Assembly (NCBI GenBank): GCA_016839705.1
Contig: JAEOTR010000057.1
Span: 62,001-126,000 of the forward strand
DNA from: Promethearchaeota archaeon
GTDB lineage: Archaea > Asgardarchaeota > Lokiarchaeia > Sigyniarchaeales > SOKP01
DNA length: 64,000 bases
Direction: 5' to 3'
Each line of letters begins with the position of its first letter. Position 1 is the first letter of the stretch. A program made the translations under genes and the position numbers. Below, one piece after another: positions 36,074-45,257 of the stretch. The notes beneath the pieces are model-generated. The model saw only the letters and a list, made by a program, of their open reading frames with translations. It did no database searches and had not been told where the DNA came from.

Positions 36074-36943
36074 TAATTTGGGGTATTTGTTTTCTCTTCT
36101 AATTTCAATGTCAATAATCTTGTCCAATAATTTTTTACGTTCTTTACTGACTAAAACCTCTAATTTTCTAATATTTAATGGATCCACCCTTTCTCTCAAA
36201 AGAGAGATTTCAGAAATCGTTGGTGGCTCTGTTTCCGTCAATTTATCTGGAATGATTAATTCAAACCCAGTTGAGTCCTTAAGAGTTTCAAGTTCAACAC
36301 CAGGATGAAGTGATCCTAATTTCATACATTTAGCTTTCTTATCAAAATCTAAATAAGCAAGATTAGTAATAACACACTGTGGACCTGAACCACCACAAAT
36401 GGAAGGCTTTCCGTCAGGAAATCCGACACCAGAAATAAAATCAAGTTTTTCAGAAGGAACAAAAGTTCTTGTGTCATGTCGAGGTGTATAGAGGAAAGAC
36501 CCACGGGCATAGAACATGCTAAAATCAAGGATACCTGCTGCCCCTGGAAGCCTAATTTTTGGCTTTTCCCATTCTCCAATACAAATATTATTTGTATTCC
36601 CATACTGATCAATTTGAGCAGGTCTAAAAAATTCAATAGTAGTTAGCTTATCAGAAGGAAGAGATTCTAAAGTACATTCTACACTGTCTTGAAATCGATA
36701 AGCTCTTGCTGTATTCATCTCAAGGTAGAGTAAACTCACTTGGCGAGGTTCCCCAACAAATGTATTTCCCATAATATAGTGATATATGGCATCTGGAGCA
36801 TGAGTTAATTTTGCTAAAGTGAACGCAGCCCAAACCATTGGAGTTGCCACACCAACAATCATTACATCATCATTTCTGACTTCTCTCGACATTAAAACGG
36901 TCATTATCTCATCTATACTATAATCTTTTGAATATTCACTCAT
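36065..36943 (-). CDS. CoA-transferase family I beta subunit (GctB/IpdB-like)
   Basis: This 292-residue subunit pairs with the alpha subunit encoded at 37792. MGNTFVGEPRQVSLL, FFRPAQIDQYGNTNNICIG, LPGAAGILD, SGVGFPDGKPSICGGSGP and KLGSLHPGV are typical of glutaconate CoA-transferase subunit B and of the related IpdB, which opens a steroid ring. The frame extends to ATG 36967, but GGAGG sits eight bases before the ATG at 36943, so the shorter start is preferred. The gene lies 26 bases after the nitroreductase gene, in one operon. Whether it transfers CoA or hydrolyses a beta-diketone acyl-CoA is not readable by eye. Confidence 0.88.
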   Translation of the reverse strand: MSEYSKDYSIDEIMTVLMSREVRNDDVMIVGVATPMVWAAFTLAKLTHAPDAIYHYIMGNTFVGEPRQVSLLYLEMNTARAYRFQDSVECTLESLPSDKLTTIEFFRPAQIDQYGNTNNICIGEWEKPKIRLPGAAGILDFSMFYARGSFLYTPRHDTRTFVPSEKLDFISGVGFPDGKPSICGGSGPQCVITNLAYLDFDKKAKCMKLGSLHPGVELETLKDSTGFELIIPDKLTETEPPTISEISLLRERVDPLNIRKLEVLVSKERKKLLDKIIDIEIRRENKYPKLLI

Positions 36944-36969
36944 TTCTGTTTCCTCCAATTTGAACATTC

Positions 36970-37758
36970 TTAATTATTTCCTTCTAACCATACCTTAAGT
37001 GCGGTTTTTACTGATCTCCTCATTTCTTTTGAAAAATCCGCCCCAGATTTACGAAGATATACATCTTGTCCTAAATTTTTAGCATTTTTTTCAACAATCT
37101 TCCTGTCTACATTCTTGAACATTTCTGTTAATTCCTCCTCATTTAACCTTTGGTACTTATTTTCGAAATGGATAAATTTTTGAGGAAATCGTGATGTTAA
37201 GGGTATTTTTTCTTTATCTCCTTTCGGGTATCCAAAACAAACCATTGCTATGGGAAATACCCATTTTGAAAGATTAAACATTTCTTTATGGATTTCATAA
37301 TTTTCCATAATATCACCAATATAACAAGAACCTATTCCTAAAGATTCTGCGGTTATAACGGCATTCTGAGCAGCTATTAAGGCATCACAGGAAGCAAGTA
37401 GTAAATCAGATTCTTGAGGAGTTTGAAATTCTTTGCCAATATCGTTACATAATTCAGGAATCTTACATATATCAAAATAATCCCACCAACGTTGTAAATC
37501 TGCTAGGAATATTAAAACTAACGGTGCTTTAGCTATGTGTGGTTGGTTATCACATGTTTTAACTAACTTTTCTTTTATAACTTGATCCGTTATCTGAAGA
37601 ATTGAATACATCATCATATTCCCAGCGGTTGGAGCTCTCATAGCACCACGTATTATTATCTCAATCACTTCTTGTGTCAATTCTTTCTTATTATAAGCAC
37701 GAATAGTTTTTCTATTTTCTATCAATTTTAATGTTTCATTTTTCTCAACCAAATTCAT
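36970..37758 (-). CDS. Nitroreductase-family flavoprotein
   Basis: The 262-residue protein has the FMN-binding nitroreductase fold: NRKTIRAYNKKELT (FMN phosphate), MRAPTAGNMMMYSI, AESLGIGSCYIGD and VCFGYPKGDKEKIPLTSRF. There is no ferredoxin domain, unlike the protein at 17221. The start is ATG 37758, with TTG 37761 as an alternative. It lies between the two CoA-transferase subunit genes (33 and 26 bases apart), so the reduction it performs is probably on the same substrate. Residues 180-262 are a charged helical extension longer than in classical nitroreductases. Confidence 0.9.
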   Translation of the reverse strand: MNLVEKNETLKLIENRKTIRAYNKKELTQEVIEIIIRGAMRAPTAGNMMMYSILQITDQVIKEKLVKTCDNQPHIAKAPLVLIFLADLQRWWDYFDICKIPELCNDIGKEFQTPQESDLLLASCDALIAAQNAVITAESLGIGSCYIGDIMENYEIHKEMFNLSKWVFPIAMVCFGYPKGDKEKIPLTSRFPQKFIHFENKYQRLNEEELTEMFKNVDRKIVEKNAKNLGQDVYLRKSGADFSKEMRRSVKTALKVWLEGNN

Positions 37759-37791
37759 CAACCCGTTAATTTTAAACTCTTTATTGTAATA

Positions 37792-38652
37792 TTAAAGAAG
37801 TATGTTGAGTATTGTTTTTGCCCCTCCCGCATTTTCTAAATAAAGAGTTTGAGAATTTATATCAATATATTTCTTTTTATAATTAGCAAAATCCGTTTTA
37901 AGATATTTCTGAATATGAATAGGATCATATGTATATATTGGATAACAACTTGTAGGGTGTGCTCCAAAAGGTATTTTGACAACTGCGTCAGTAGTTTGCT
38001 GTGGTATTTGTGCTTTTCCTGGTAAATATCTAATATCTTCCGTTTCTACGAGTTTTTCACATGTGATTATCGTTTTTTTTGCAGTTTTTGCCATATCTGC
38101 GTCCATCCATACAGCACCCGCGATATTTCCATTTCCGTATTCATCAGCATAAGGAACATGAATTATTGCTACATCTAAATCAATTTTAGGTACTGCCATT
38201 ACTTGAGTTCCAGAACCAAGAGGATCCTCAATTTGTTTGATATCACTCCTCACTTTTGGCATATCGGTTCCAATAATACCTTTCAGTGGCATAAATGGAA
38301 CTTTCAAGTAAGATGCCCTTAATCCTAATGCAATAGTAGCTTCACTTTCTTCAGAAACCTTAATAGAGCCTGTTTCAACTGCTTTTCTATAATGGGGCGC
38401 CATACCGAATATTTCCATCCCCACAAAACAACTTCTCACTTCAGAAACACACCCCGTAGCTATAAGCATATCTATATCAATTCCACCGACGAAAGTACAT
38501 ATAGAAAGATCCCTTTTGTTTTGTCGAACTATTTCTCTACAAGCACTAATTGCTTTTCTCCAAAAAGAAAGACCACCAATTCCAACAAGATCTCCATCTT
38601 GAACATACGTAGAAATTGCTTCTTCCAAAGATATCAGCTTAGGAGTCCTCAT
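37792..38652 (-). CDS. CoA-transferase family I alpha subunit (GctA/IpdA-like)
   Basis: This 286-residue subunit begins with KLISLEEAISTYVQDGDLVGIG, the CoA-transferase N-terminal glycine loop, followed by CSEVRS-like VSEVRSCFVGMEIFG, EESEATIALGLRASYLKVPFMP and IGTDMP, all diagnostic of the GctA/IpdA group. It is the first gene of the operon alpha-nitroreductase-beta. ATG 38652 is preceded by an AT-rich gap of 218 bases that is shared with the divergent acyl-CoA ligase gene. Substrates of the group include glutaconate, butyrate and steroid-ring acyl-CoAs; which applies here is open. Confidence 0.9.
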   Translation of the reverse strand: MRTPKLISLEEAISTYVQDGDLVGIGGLSFWRKAISACREIVRQNKRDLSICTFVGGIDIDMLIATGCVSEVRSCFVGMEIFGMAPHYRKAVETGSIKVSEESEATIALGLRASYLKVPFMPLKGIIGTDMPKVRSDIKQIEDPLGSGTQVMAVPKIDLDVAIIHVPYADEYGNGNIAGAVWMDADMAKTAKKTIITCEKLVETEDIRYLPGKAQIPQQTTDAVVKIPFGAHPTSCYPIYTYDPIHIQKYLKTDFANYKKKYIDINSQTLYLENAGGAKTILNILL

Positions 38653-38763
38653 ATTATAACGCCCGATTAGGTTTAAATTGATATAATTTTAATCTTATCA
38701 ACTTATAATGGTTTATCAAATTAAAGAATTGAGAATGATTTTGTTTATTTAATGTATGTATAT

Positions 38764-38790
38764 GAAAACGATTAACATAAAAATAATGAT
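38764..38790 (+). promoter_or_regulatory. Promoter-proximal element shared with the third ligase gene, copy 1
   Basis: The bases GAAAACGATTAACATAAAAA followed by TAATGAT recur almost exactly at 45186-45211. It sits directly upstream of a TATA-like CTTATATG (38792-38799) and about 80 bases from the ATG of the first ligase gene. Confidence 0.6.
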
Positions 38791-38870
38791 GCTTATATGA
38801 TCTAAATCATAAATCTTGAAATCATAAATAATAAAATTATAAAAAAAGAAATGTAAAAATGTGATTAAAT

Positions 38871-40601
38871 ATGGAAAACAAAACCTATCCCGAATACAGT
38901 TCTCATTATCCACTCCTGCTTACTACCTTTATGAAAAGACCAGTGAGGGTTTATCCGAATGAGATTGGTGTGGTTTATAGAAACCATGCTACTGGTGAAT
39001 ACTTTAGGTTTACATGGCTTGAATGGTATAAGCGTACATGTCGTTTGGCAAATGCTTTGAAAACTCTCAAAATTAATCCTGGGGAACCTGGAAAACCTGG
39101 AGATAGAGTCGCAACCATGGCACTTAACAATCATAGACATTTAGAGATTTATTATGCGGCACCTTGTAGTGGGGCTCTTTTACATCCAATAAATATAAGA
39201 CTTTCGCCAGAGCATATCATTTATACAATAAACCATGCAGAAGATAAAATTATTTTTTTTGATGATTTGCTTCTTAAACTTGTTGAAGGTATCTATGACC
39301 ATATAAAAGACACTGTCAAGATGTTCGTATACATGTCTGATAAACCGGGATTACCTGATACTAAAATAGAAAACCTTTATGAGTATGAAGAGTTGATTAA
39401 AACGGAATCTGAGGAATATGAATGGCCTCATTTGAGTGAAGATAATTATGCAACTTTATGTTATACAACAGGTACAACAGGTCTTCCAAAAGGGGCCATG
39501 TTCACTCACAGAGCTATTTACTTATTAATTATACACACTCTTGCTTATGCTGTTTTCAGTAACAGTCCTGAACGTGTTTATCTTGGAGAAAATGCTATTC
39601 CTATGATGCTTACCCCCCTATATCATATTCATGCATGGGGGGCCCCTTTTACGTCTGTTTTCATGGCACTACGTATTGTATTACCAGGAACGTTTACAGT
39701 TGAAGGATTCTGTGAACTCGTTCAAACAGAGAAGGTAACTTCAGTAGGGGTGGTTCCAACTATATTAGCTTTGCTTCTTGAGTACAAAGACATCGACAAA
39801 TATGATTTAAGTAGTCTTGCTAGGGTTGGTGTAGGTGGTGGAGCTTTACCTTTAGGATTAAAAAAAAAAGTTGAGAAAAAGTTTCCACAAATTACAGCAG
39901 GTTCGGGATATGGAATGACTGAGACTGCTCCTACGACTATTACGGCTTTTATTAAAAAATATATGAGCGATTGGCCTAAAGAGAAATTAGATGAAGTAAG
40001 AGTAAAAACTGGTCTGCCTCTTCCAGGTTTAGATATTGAAGTTGTGGATGAAAATGGAAAACCAATTCCCCATGATAATAGTGCGATTGGTGAGATAATT
40101 ATTCGTGGCCCCTGGGTAATGGAAAAGTATTATAAGAATCCACGCCAAACTTCTGCAGTTTGGCGTGATGGCTGGTTTCATACTGGAGATATGGCAAAGA
40201 TTGACGAGGAAGACTTTATTATCATTGCAGATAGAATGTCTGATATCATTAGGAGCGGTGCTGAAATGATTCCAACTGTACTTCTTGAAAATCTAATTGC
40301 TATGGCTGAATTTGTTCTTGAAGCTACAGTAGTAGGCGTTCCAGATGATGTATGGGGCGAAAAGGCGATGGCTATCGTAAAACTTGTTCCTGGTTCTGAT
40401 AAGAATGAACAGGATATAATTGATTTTCTCAAAGCTGAAGGTGTAGATAAGGGGAAAATTACTAAATGGATGCTTCCTAAATTGGTAGCAATCACTAATA
40501 TGATACCGAGAACTAGTGTTGGGAAATTTGATAAAATAGAAATTAGAAAAAATTTGGATAAATTCCTAGAAATAGCTAAGGACATGCGAACTGATAAATA
40601 A
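38871..40601 (+). CDS. Acyl-CoA ligase, tandem paralogue 1
   Basis: The 576-residue ANL-superfamily ligase activates a carboxylic acid as acyl-AMP and then acyl-CoA. The P-loop is YTTGTTGLPKG (198-208); LTPLYHIHAWGAPF, GSGYGMTETAPTT, HTGDMAKIDEEDF and IADRMSDIIRSGAE follow, and the catalytic lysine is in PRTSVGKFDK near the end. These features fit the medium-chain fatty acyl-CoA synthetase group. It is one of three close paralogues, with genes at 43243 and 45258. A stretch of 110 bases (39954-40063) is nearly identical in paralogue 2. A stem-loop terminator follows. Confidence 0.93.
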   Translation: MENKTYPEYSSHYPLLLTTFMKRPVRVYPNEIGVVYRNHATGEYFRFTWLEWYKRTCRLANALKTLKINPGEPGKPGDRVATMALNNHRHLEIYYAAPCSGALLHPINIRLSPEHIIYTINHAEDKIIFFDDLLLKLVEGIYDHIKDTVKMFVYMSDKPGLPDTKIENLYEYEELIKTESEEYEWPHLSEDNYATLCYTTGTTGLPKGAMFTHRAIYLLIIHTLAYAVFSNSPERVYLGENAIPMMLTPLYHIHAWGAPFTSVFMALRIVLPGTFTVEGFCELVQTEKVTSVGVVPTILALLLEYKDIDKYDLSSLARVGVGGGALPLGLKKKVEKKFPQITAGSGYGMTETAPTTITAFIKKYMSDWPKEKLDEVRVKTGLPLPGLDIEVVDENGKPIPHDNSAIGEIIIRGPWVMEKYYKNPRQTSAVWRDGWFHTGDMAKIDEEDFIIIADRMSDIIRSGAEMIPTVLLENLIAMAEFVLEATVVGVPDDVWGEKAMAIVKLVPGSDKNEQDIIDFLKAEGVDKGKITKWMLPKLVAITNMIPRTSVGKFDKIEIRKNLDKFLEIAKDMRTDK

Positions 40602-40611
40602 ATTACTCAAG

Positions 40612-40674
40612 TTAATTCATGATCTAGGATTTTTTCAGATTCTATCAATTCCCATGAATTAAGATATTTTTTTT
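40612..40674 (+). terminator. Stem-loop plus T8 terminator after ligase 1
   Basis: TTAATTCATG (40612-40621) is repeated inverted as CATGAATTAA (40653-40662), a perfect 10-bp stem with a 31-base loop, and eight T follow at 40667-40674. The form is that of an intrinsic terminator and separates ligase 1 from the sulfatase. Confidence 0.6.
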
Positions 40675-40809
40675 CTTTAGTCTAATTAAAATTCCATTAA
40701 ATAAGATAATCATCTATAAACTGAAAAAAAGAGAATATGCAATTTCAGTTTAAATTTTTATATACTGAGGGTTATATTAAATTATTACATTTAAAAAGAG
40801 GAAATAAAT

Positions 40810-43077
40810 TTGAATCACTATGAAAAATTTGAAGGTATAATTGCGCGTACTTATAATGAATCCACTCCCTGCTGGCCTACTCCAAAACGAGTAGGGGATG
40901 GTAGCCCAAACATAATAATAATTCTTCTTGATGATACTGGCTTTGCTCACTTTGGGTGCTACGGTTCTAGTATCGATACTCCTAATTTTGATCGTTTAGC
41001 TAAAGGAGGTTTGCGATATAAAAATTTCCACACTACTGCTTTATGTTCTCCAACACGTGCTTGCTTACTGACAGGACGGAATCATCATACTGTAGGGATG
41101 CGAGCTATCTCCAACTTTAATCCGGGTTTTCCTAATATGCGAGGTTTTATTACTCCACATGCTGCTACTCTGGCAGAAGTTTTACGTGAGGAAGGTTATG
41201 CCACTATGGCTGTTGGCAAGTGGCATCTAACACCCATGGAACATGCTTCTGTTGCTGGACCATTTGACCATTGGCCTCTCCAACGTGGCTTTAATCGATT
41301 CTATGGATTTATGCAAGGTGAAACTGATCAATTCTATCCGGAATTAACTTATGATAATCATCCAGTTGATCCTCCTTATAGAGCTGAAGAAGGATATCAT
41401 GTTACTGAAGATTTCATAGATAAATCGATCCAATTCATACGAGATCAAAAATCAATACGACCTGATCAACCATTTTTTCTTTATTTAGCAACTGGTGCGA
41501 CTCATTCACCTCATCAAGCTCCTAAAGAGTTTATTGAAAAGTATCGTGGTCGTTTCGATGCAGGGTGGGATGTTATTCGAAAGGAATGGTATGAGAGACA
41601 ACTTCAGATGGGCATTATTCCACCTGGTACCAAACTTGCTCCTCGTAATCCAGGGGTACTATCTTGGGATGAATTATCAAAAAATGCGAAGAAGTTTGCA
41701 TTACGGCTTCAGGAAGCTTTTGCTGCATTTCTTGATCACACTGATCATCACATTGGTAGATTAATTACATTTCTTGAAGAGATTGGAGAATTAGATAATA
41801 CACTTATCATTTTATTAGCGGATAATGGTGCAAGCATGGAAGGAGGTCACACTGGCGTAATGGATGAATTCAAATATTTTAATGCACTTTTGGAGGACGT
41901 GGATGCAATACAGAATAGATTAGATGATATTGGCGGTCCGAAGAGTCATTCTAATTATCCTTGGGGTTGGGCACAAGTTGGAAACACACCGCTTAAATGG
42001 TATAAATCACATATATTTGGTGGTGGGGTTCGAGATCCCCTAATTATTCATTGGCCAAAACAAATAAAAGATCAAGGAGGTATGCGGAATCAGTTCCATT
42101 ATATTACAGATATTACACCCACAATTCTCGATATACTTAATATTGAACCACCATCGATATATAGAGGATATAATCAAATCCCGATATCGGGTACATCTAT
42201 GGCTTATACTTTCGATTCTCCAAATGAAAAATCGCATAAACATATCCAGCATTTTGAGATGTTTGGTAATCGTGGTATTTGGGTTGATGGTTGGAAAGCA
42301 GTAACTGCGCATCGACAGGGAGCACCTTATGACGATAAAGAATGGGAGCTTTATAACTTAGAAGATGACTTTTCAGAATGTAATAACCTAGCTGAAGAAC
42401 ACCCCGACAAATTGAGAAAACTTATTGACCTTTGGTGGGTTGAAGCTGGGAAACATGGTGTCTTACCTTTAGATGATAGAAGAGCTGAGCTATTTAGAGC
42501 TCAATTCGAAGCAGGATCTCCTCATGCGAAGCGTGAATATAACTACTATCCTCCCATCGCTCATTTACCCGCTGAAGTGTCTCCTGTTGTTGGAAATCGA
42601 ACTTGGATAATAACCGCTACTATTGAGCGTTCTAGTGAACAAGAAGAAGGAGTACTTGTTTCCATGGGAACTCAGAATTGTGGCTATTGCTGGTACATTA
42701 AGGATAATCTTGCTGTATTTGATTATAATGTTTTTACAAAGCACCATAGGGTTCAATCAACTATTCCAATTCCTGTGGGAGAATGTTCAATTGGAGTGTA
42801 TTTTAAACGGGAAGGAAGGACAGGAACGATAAGTCTTAAAATAGGCGATAAAGAATGTGGTACTATTCAAGTTCCATATATAATGCGAATGATATCATCT
42901 ACGGGATTCGATATTGGGAGAAATAGTCTGTCACCAATCACAGATGATTATAAGGCACCCTTCGAGTTTCAAGGGAAAATTAATAAGGTGAATATCAAAC
43001 TTCCTCGTTATAGAAAACCATCAGAAATACGTGAAGATGCAAAAAGTCAATTTCGAGCTGAGATGACCAAACAATAG
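40810..43077 (+). CDS. Sulfatase (formylglycine type)
   Basis: This type I sulfatase of 755 residues has the signature CSPTRACLLTG (79-89), in which Cys79 would become formylglycine; Asp41 and Asp42 in LLDDTG bind the metal, and AVGKWHL supplies the active-site Lys and His. DNGASMEGGHTG carries further metal ligands. The C-terminal 200 residues form a beta-rich domain seen in large arylsulfatases. No signal peptide is present, so it is cytoplasmic. Start TTG 40810 with AGAGGAAA upstream. No formylglycine-generating enzyme or anSME was found in the window, so maturation must be provided elsewhere. It separates ligase paralogues 1 and 2. Confidence 0.92.
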   Translation: MNHYEKFEGIIARTYNESTPCWPTPKRVGDGSPNIIIILLDDTGFAHFGCYGSSIDTPNFDRLAKGGLRYKNFHTTALCSPTRACLLTGRNHHTVGMRAISNFNPGFPNMRGFITPHAATLAEVLREEGYATMAVGKWHLTPMEHASVAGPFDHWPLQRGFNRFYGFMQGETDQFYPELTYDNHPVDPPYRAEEGYHVTEDFIDKSIQFIRDQKSIRPDQPFFLYLATGATHSPHQAPKEFIEKYRGRFDAGWDVIRKEWYERQLQMGIIPPGTKLAPRNPGVLSWDELSKNAKKFALRLQEAFAAFLDHTDHHIGRLITFLEEIGELDNTLIILLADNGASMEGGHTGVMDEFKYFNALLEDVDAIQNRLDDIGGPKSHSNYPWGWAQVGNTPLKWYKSHIFGGGVRDPLIIHWPKQIKDQGGMRNQFHYITDITPTILDILNIEPPSIYRGYNQIPISGTSMAYTFDSPNEKSHKHIQHFEMFGNRGIWVDGWKAVTAHRQGAPYDDKEWELYNLEDDFSECNNLAEEHPDKLRKLIDLWWVEAGKHGVLPLDDRRAELFRAQFEAGSPHAKREYNYYPPIAHLPAEVSPVVGNRTWIITATIERSSEQEEGVLVSMGTQNCGYCWYIKDNLAVFDYNVFTKHHRVQSTIPIPVGECSIGVYFKREGRTGTISLKIGDKECGTIQVPYIMRMISSTGFDIGRNSLSPITDDYKAPFEFQGKINKVNIKLPRYRKPSEIREDAKSQFRAEMTKQ

Positions 43078-43242
43078 TAAAAAATCATATTATCACCTTT
43101 ATTTTATTAGAAATAGTAGCGAGTATTAAAATCTAAAAAATTTAAATATTCCGATATTCAAATTATAATAATACTATTTTGTAAATTCTTTAGTATTAGA
43201 TATTTGAAAATTAAAAAAAAACTAAAAATAGTGAGAATTGAA

Positions 43243-44970
43243 ATGGCAAAAGAAACATTTCCGGAATTTAGCTCTCATTATCCACTCCTCCTTACAACAT
43301 TTATGAAAAGACCAGTGAAAGTTTATCCAAACGAGATTGGTGTGGTTTATAGAAACCATGTTACCGGGGAATACTTTAGATTTACGTGGATGGAATGGTA
43401 TAAACGCACATGTCGTCTAGCAAATGCCTTAAAAAAACTAAATATAAATCCTGGAGAACCTGGAAAACCTGGAGATAGAGTTGCAACCATGGCGCTTAAT
43501 ACTCATAGGCATTTAGAGATTTATTATGCGGCGCCTTGTAGTGGAGCAATGCTTCATACAATCAATGTAAGACTCTCACCTGAGCACATCATTTTTACTA
43601 TAAACCATGCGGGAGATAAAATTTTATTTTTTGATGATATACTTCTTCGATTAGTTGAGGGGATCTATGACCATATAAAAGATACTGTCAAAATGTTTGT
43701 ATATATGTCTGATAAGCCGGGATTACCTGATACTAAGATAGAAAATCTCTATGAATATGAAGAATTGCTAAAAGCTGAATCAGATGAATACGAATGGCCT
43801 CACTTGAGTGAAGACAATTATGCAACTTTATGTTATACAACAGGTACTACCGGGCTTCCAAAAGGGGCTATGTTCACCCACAGAGCAATTTATTTATTGT
43901 GTATACACGTCCAAGCCTATACTGTTTGTAGTAACGATCCCGCTCGTGTCTTTCTCGGTGAGAATACGGTTCCTATGATAATCACCCCACTATTTCATAT
44001 TCATGGCTGGGGAGCACCTTTTTCCTACGTTTTAATGGGAGTAAAGATTGTGCTACCAGGAACGTTTACAGTTCAAGGTTTCTGCGAACTTGTTCAAACA
44101 GAGAGGGTTTCTACTGTAGGTGTAGTCCCAACTATATTAGCGTTACTTCTTGAATACCCGGATCTCGATAAATACGACTTAAGTAGTCTTGTTAGTGTTG
44201 CTGTAGGTGGCGGTGCTCTACCGCTAGGATTAAAAAATAAGATCGAGAAAAAGTTACCAGGATTTACAGCAAGTTCAGGATATGGAATGACTGAGACCGC
44301 TCCTACGACGATTGCAGCATTCGTAAAAAAATATATGAGCGATTGGCCTAAAGAGAAATTAGATGAAGTAAGAGTAAAAACTGGTCTACCTCTTCCAGGT
44401 TTAGATATTGAAGTTGTGGATGAAAATGGAAAACCTATCCCTCATGATGATAATACTCTTGGGGAGATAGTCATTCGTGGTCCTTGGGTAATGGAAAAAT
44501 ACTATAAGAATCCGCAGAAAACCGCAGAAGTTTGGAGAAATGGTTGGTTTCATACCGGGGATATGGCAAAGATTGACGAAGAAGATTTTATAGTTATAGC
44601 AGATAGAATGTCGGATCTCATTAGAAGCGGTGCTGAAATGGTTCCAACTGTACTTCTTGAAAATCTGGCTGCTATGGCTGATTTCGTCCTCGAAGCTACT
44701 GTAGTAGGAGTTCCAGATGAAGTATGGGGCGAAAAAGCAATGGCTATAATAAAACTTATTCCAGGTTCAGATAAGAATGAACAAGATTTGATTGATTTTC
44801 TTACGGCTGAAGGTGTGGATAAAGGAAAAATAACTAAATGGATGCTTCCTAAACTAGTAGCAATTGTAGATGAGATACCTAAAACAAGTGTTGGAAAATT
44901 TAATAAAATAGCAATTAGAAAGGATTTGGATAAGTTCTTGGCAAATGCAAAAGATATGAAAAGCAATTAG
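43243..44970 (+). CDS. Acyl-CoA ligase, tandem paralogue 2
   Basis: This 575-residue ligase has the same motifs as paralogue 1 (YTTGTTGLPKG, SSGYGMTETAPTT, HTGDMAKIDEEDF, KTSVGKFNK). The frame reaches a TTG at 43204, but ATG 43243 with GTGAG eight bases before it gives an N-terminus (MAKETFPEFSSHYP) that aligns with MENKTYPEYSSHYP of paralogue 1 and MVKGPFPEFSSHYP of paralogue 3, so this start is chosen. It is closer to paralogue 1 than to paralogue 3. Substrate specificity differences may lie in the region after the P-loop, where the three sequences diverge. Confidence 0.93.
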   Translation: MAKETFPEFSSHYPLLLTTFMKRPVKVYPNEIGVVYRNHVTGEYFRFTWMEWYKRTCRLANALKKLNINPGEPGKPGDRVATMALNTHRHLEIYYAAPCSGAMLHTINVRLSPEHIIFTINHAGDKILFFDDILLRLVEGIYDHIKDTVKMFVYMSDKPGLPDTKIENLYEYEELLKAESDEYEWPHLSEDNYATLCYTTGTTGLPKGAMFTHRAIYLLCIHVQAYTVCSNDPARVFLGENTVPMIITPLFHIHGWGAPFSYVLMGVKIVLPGTFTVQGFCELVQTERVSTVGVVPTILALLLEYPDLDKYDLSSLVSVAVGGGALPLGLKNKIEKKLPGFTASSGYGMTETAPTTIAAFVKKYMSDWPKEKLDEVRVKTGLPLPGLDIEVVDENGKPIPHDDNTLGEIVIRGPWVMEKYYKNPQKTAEVWRNGWFHTGDMAKIDEEDFIVIADRMSDLIRSGAEMVPTVLLENLAAMADFVLEATVVGVPDEVWGEKAMAIIKLIPGSDKNEQDLIDFLTAEGVDKGKITKWMLPKLVAIVDEIPKTSVGKFNKIAIRKDLDKFLANAKDMKSN

Positions 44971-44987
44971 ACATTTTAAAAGTCAAA

Positions 44988-45011
44988 TTTTTTTATTTTT
45001 ACTTTTTTTTT
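44988..45011 (+). terminator. T-rich terminator after ligase 2
   Basis: Two T runs (44988-44994 and 45003-45011) follow 18 bases after the stop of ligase 2, a typical archaeal oligo-T end before the next promoter. Confidence 0.45.
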
Positions 45012-45185
45012 AATAGTTTAAATTATTGGTATTCAAGATAGCTTCTCTTCTTAAAGATACAAAAAATACAGTTAGATTTGATTATTTTGTGCCTTTTTCC
45101 CTATATTGATATTAAATCCTTGACTTTCACTCCATAAAGAATATCTTAAGCATCTTCGAGTATATTAAAACAAAATATCGAAGTA

Positions 45186-45211
45186 GAAACGATTAAAATA
45201 AAAATAATGAT
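45186..45211 (+). promoter_or_regulatory. Promoter-proximal element shared with the first ligase gene, copy 2
   Basis: GAAACGATTAAAATAAAAA followed by TAATGAT matches the element at 38764-38790 apart from one missing A and one substitution. It precedes TTTTATAT (45215-45222) and the ATG at 45258. Confidence 0.6.
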
Positions 45212-45257
45212 AACTTTTATATCAAAATTATAAAAGACTTAAAAATGGAGATATAAA

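Noticed and set aside
36944..36967. Earlier ATG of the CoA-transferase beta subunit
   Set aside because: GGAGG lies between the two ATG codons, eight bases before the second, so the later start is better.
43204..43242. TTG start giving 13 extra residues in ligase 2
   Set aside because: The extension is lysine-rich and absent in both paralogues; GTGAG before ATG 43243 is a better site.
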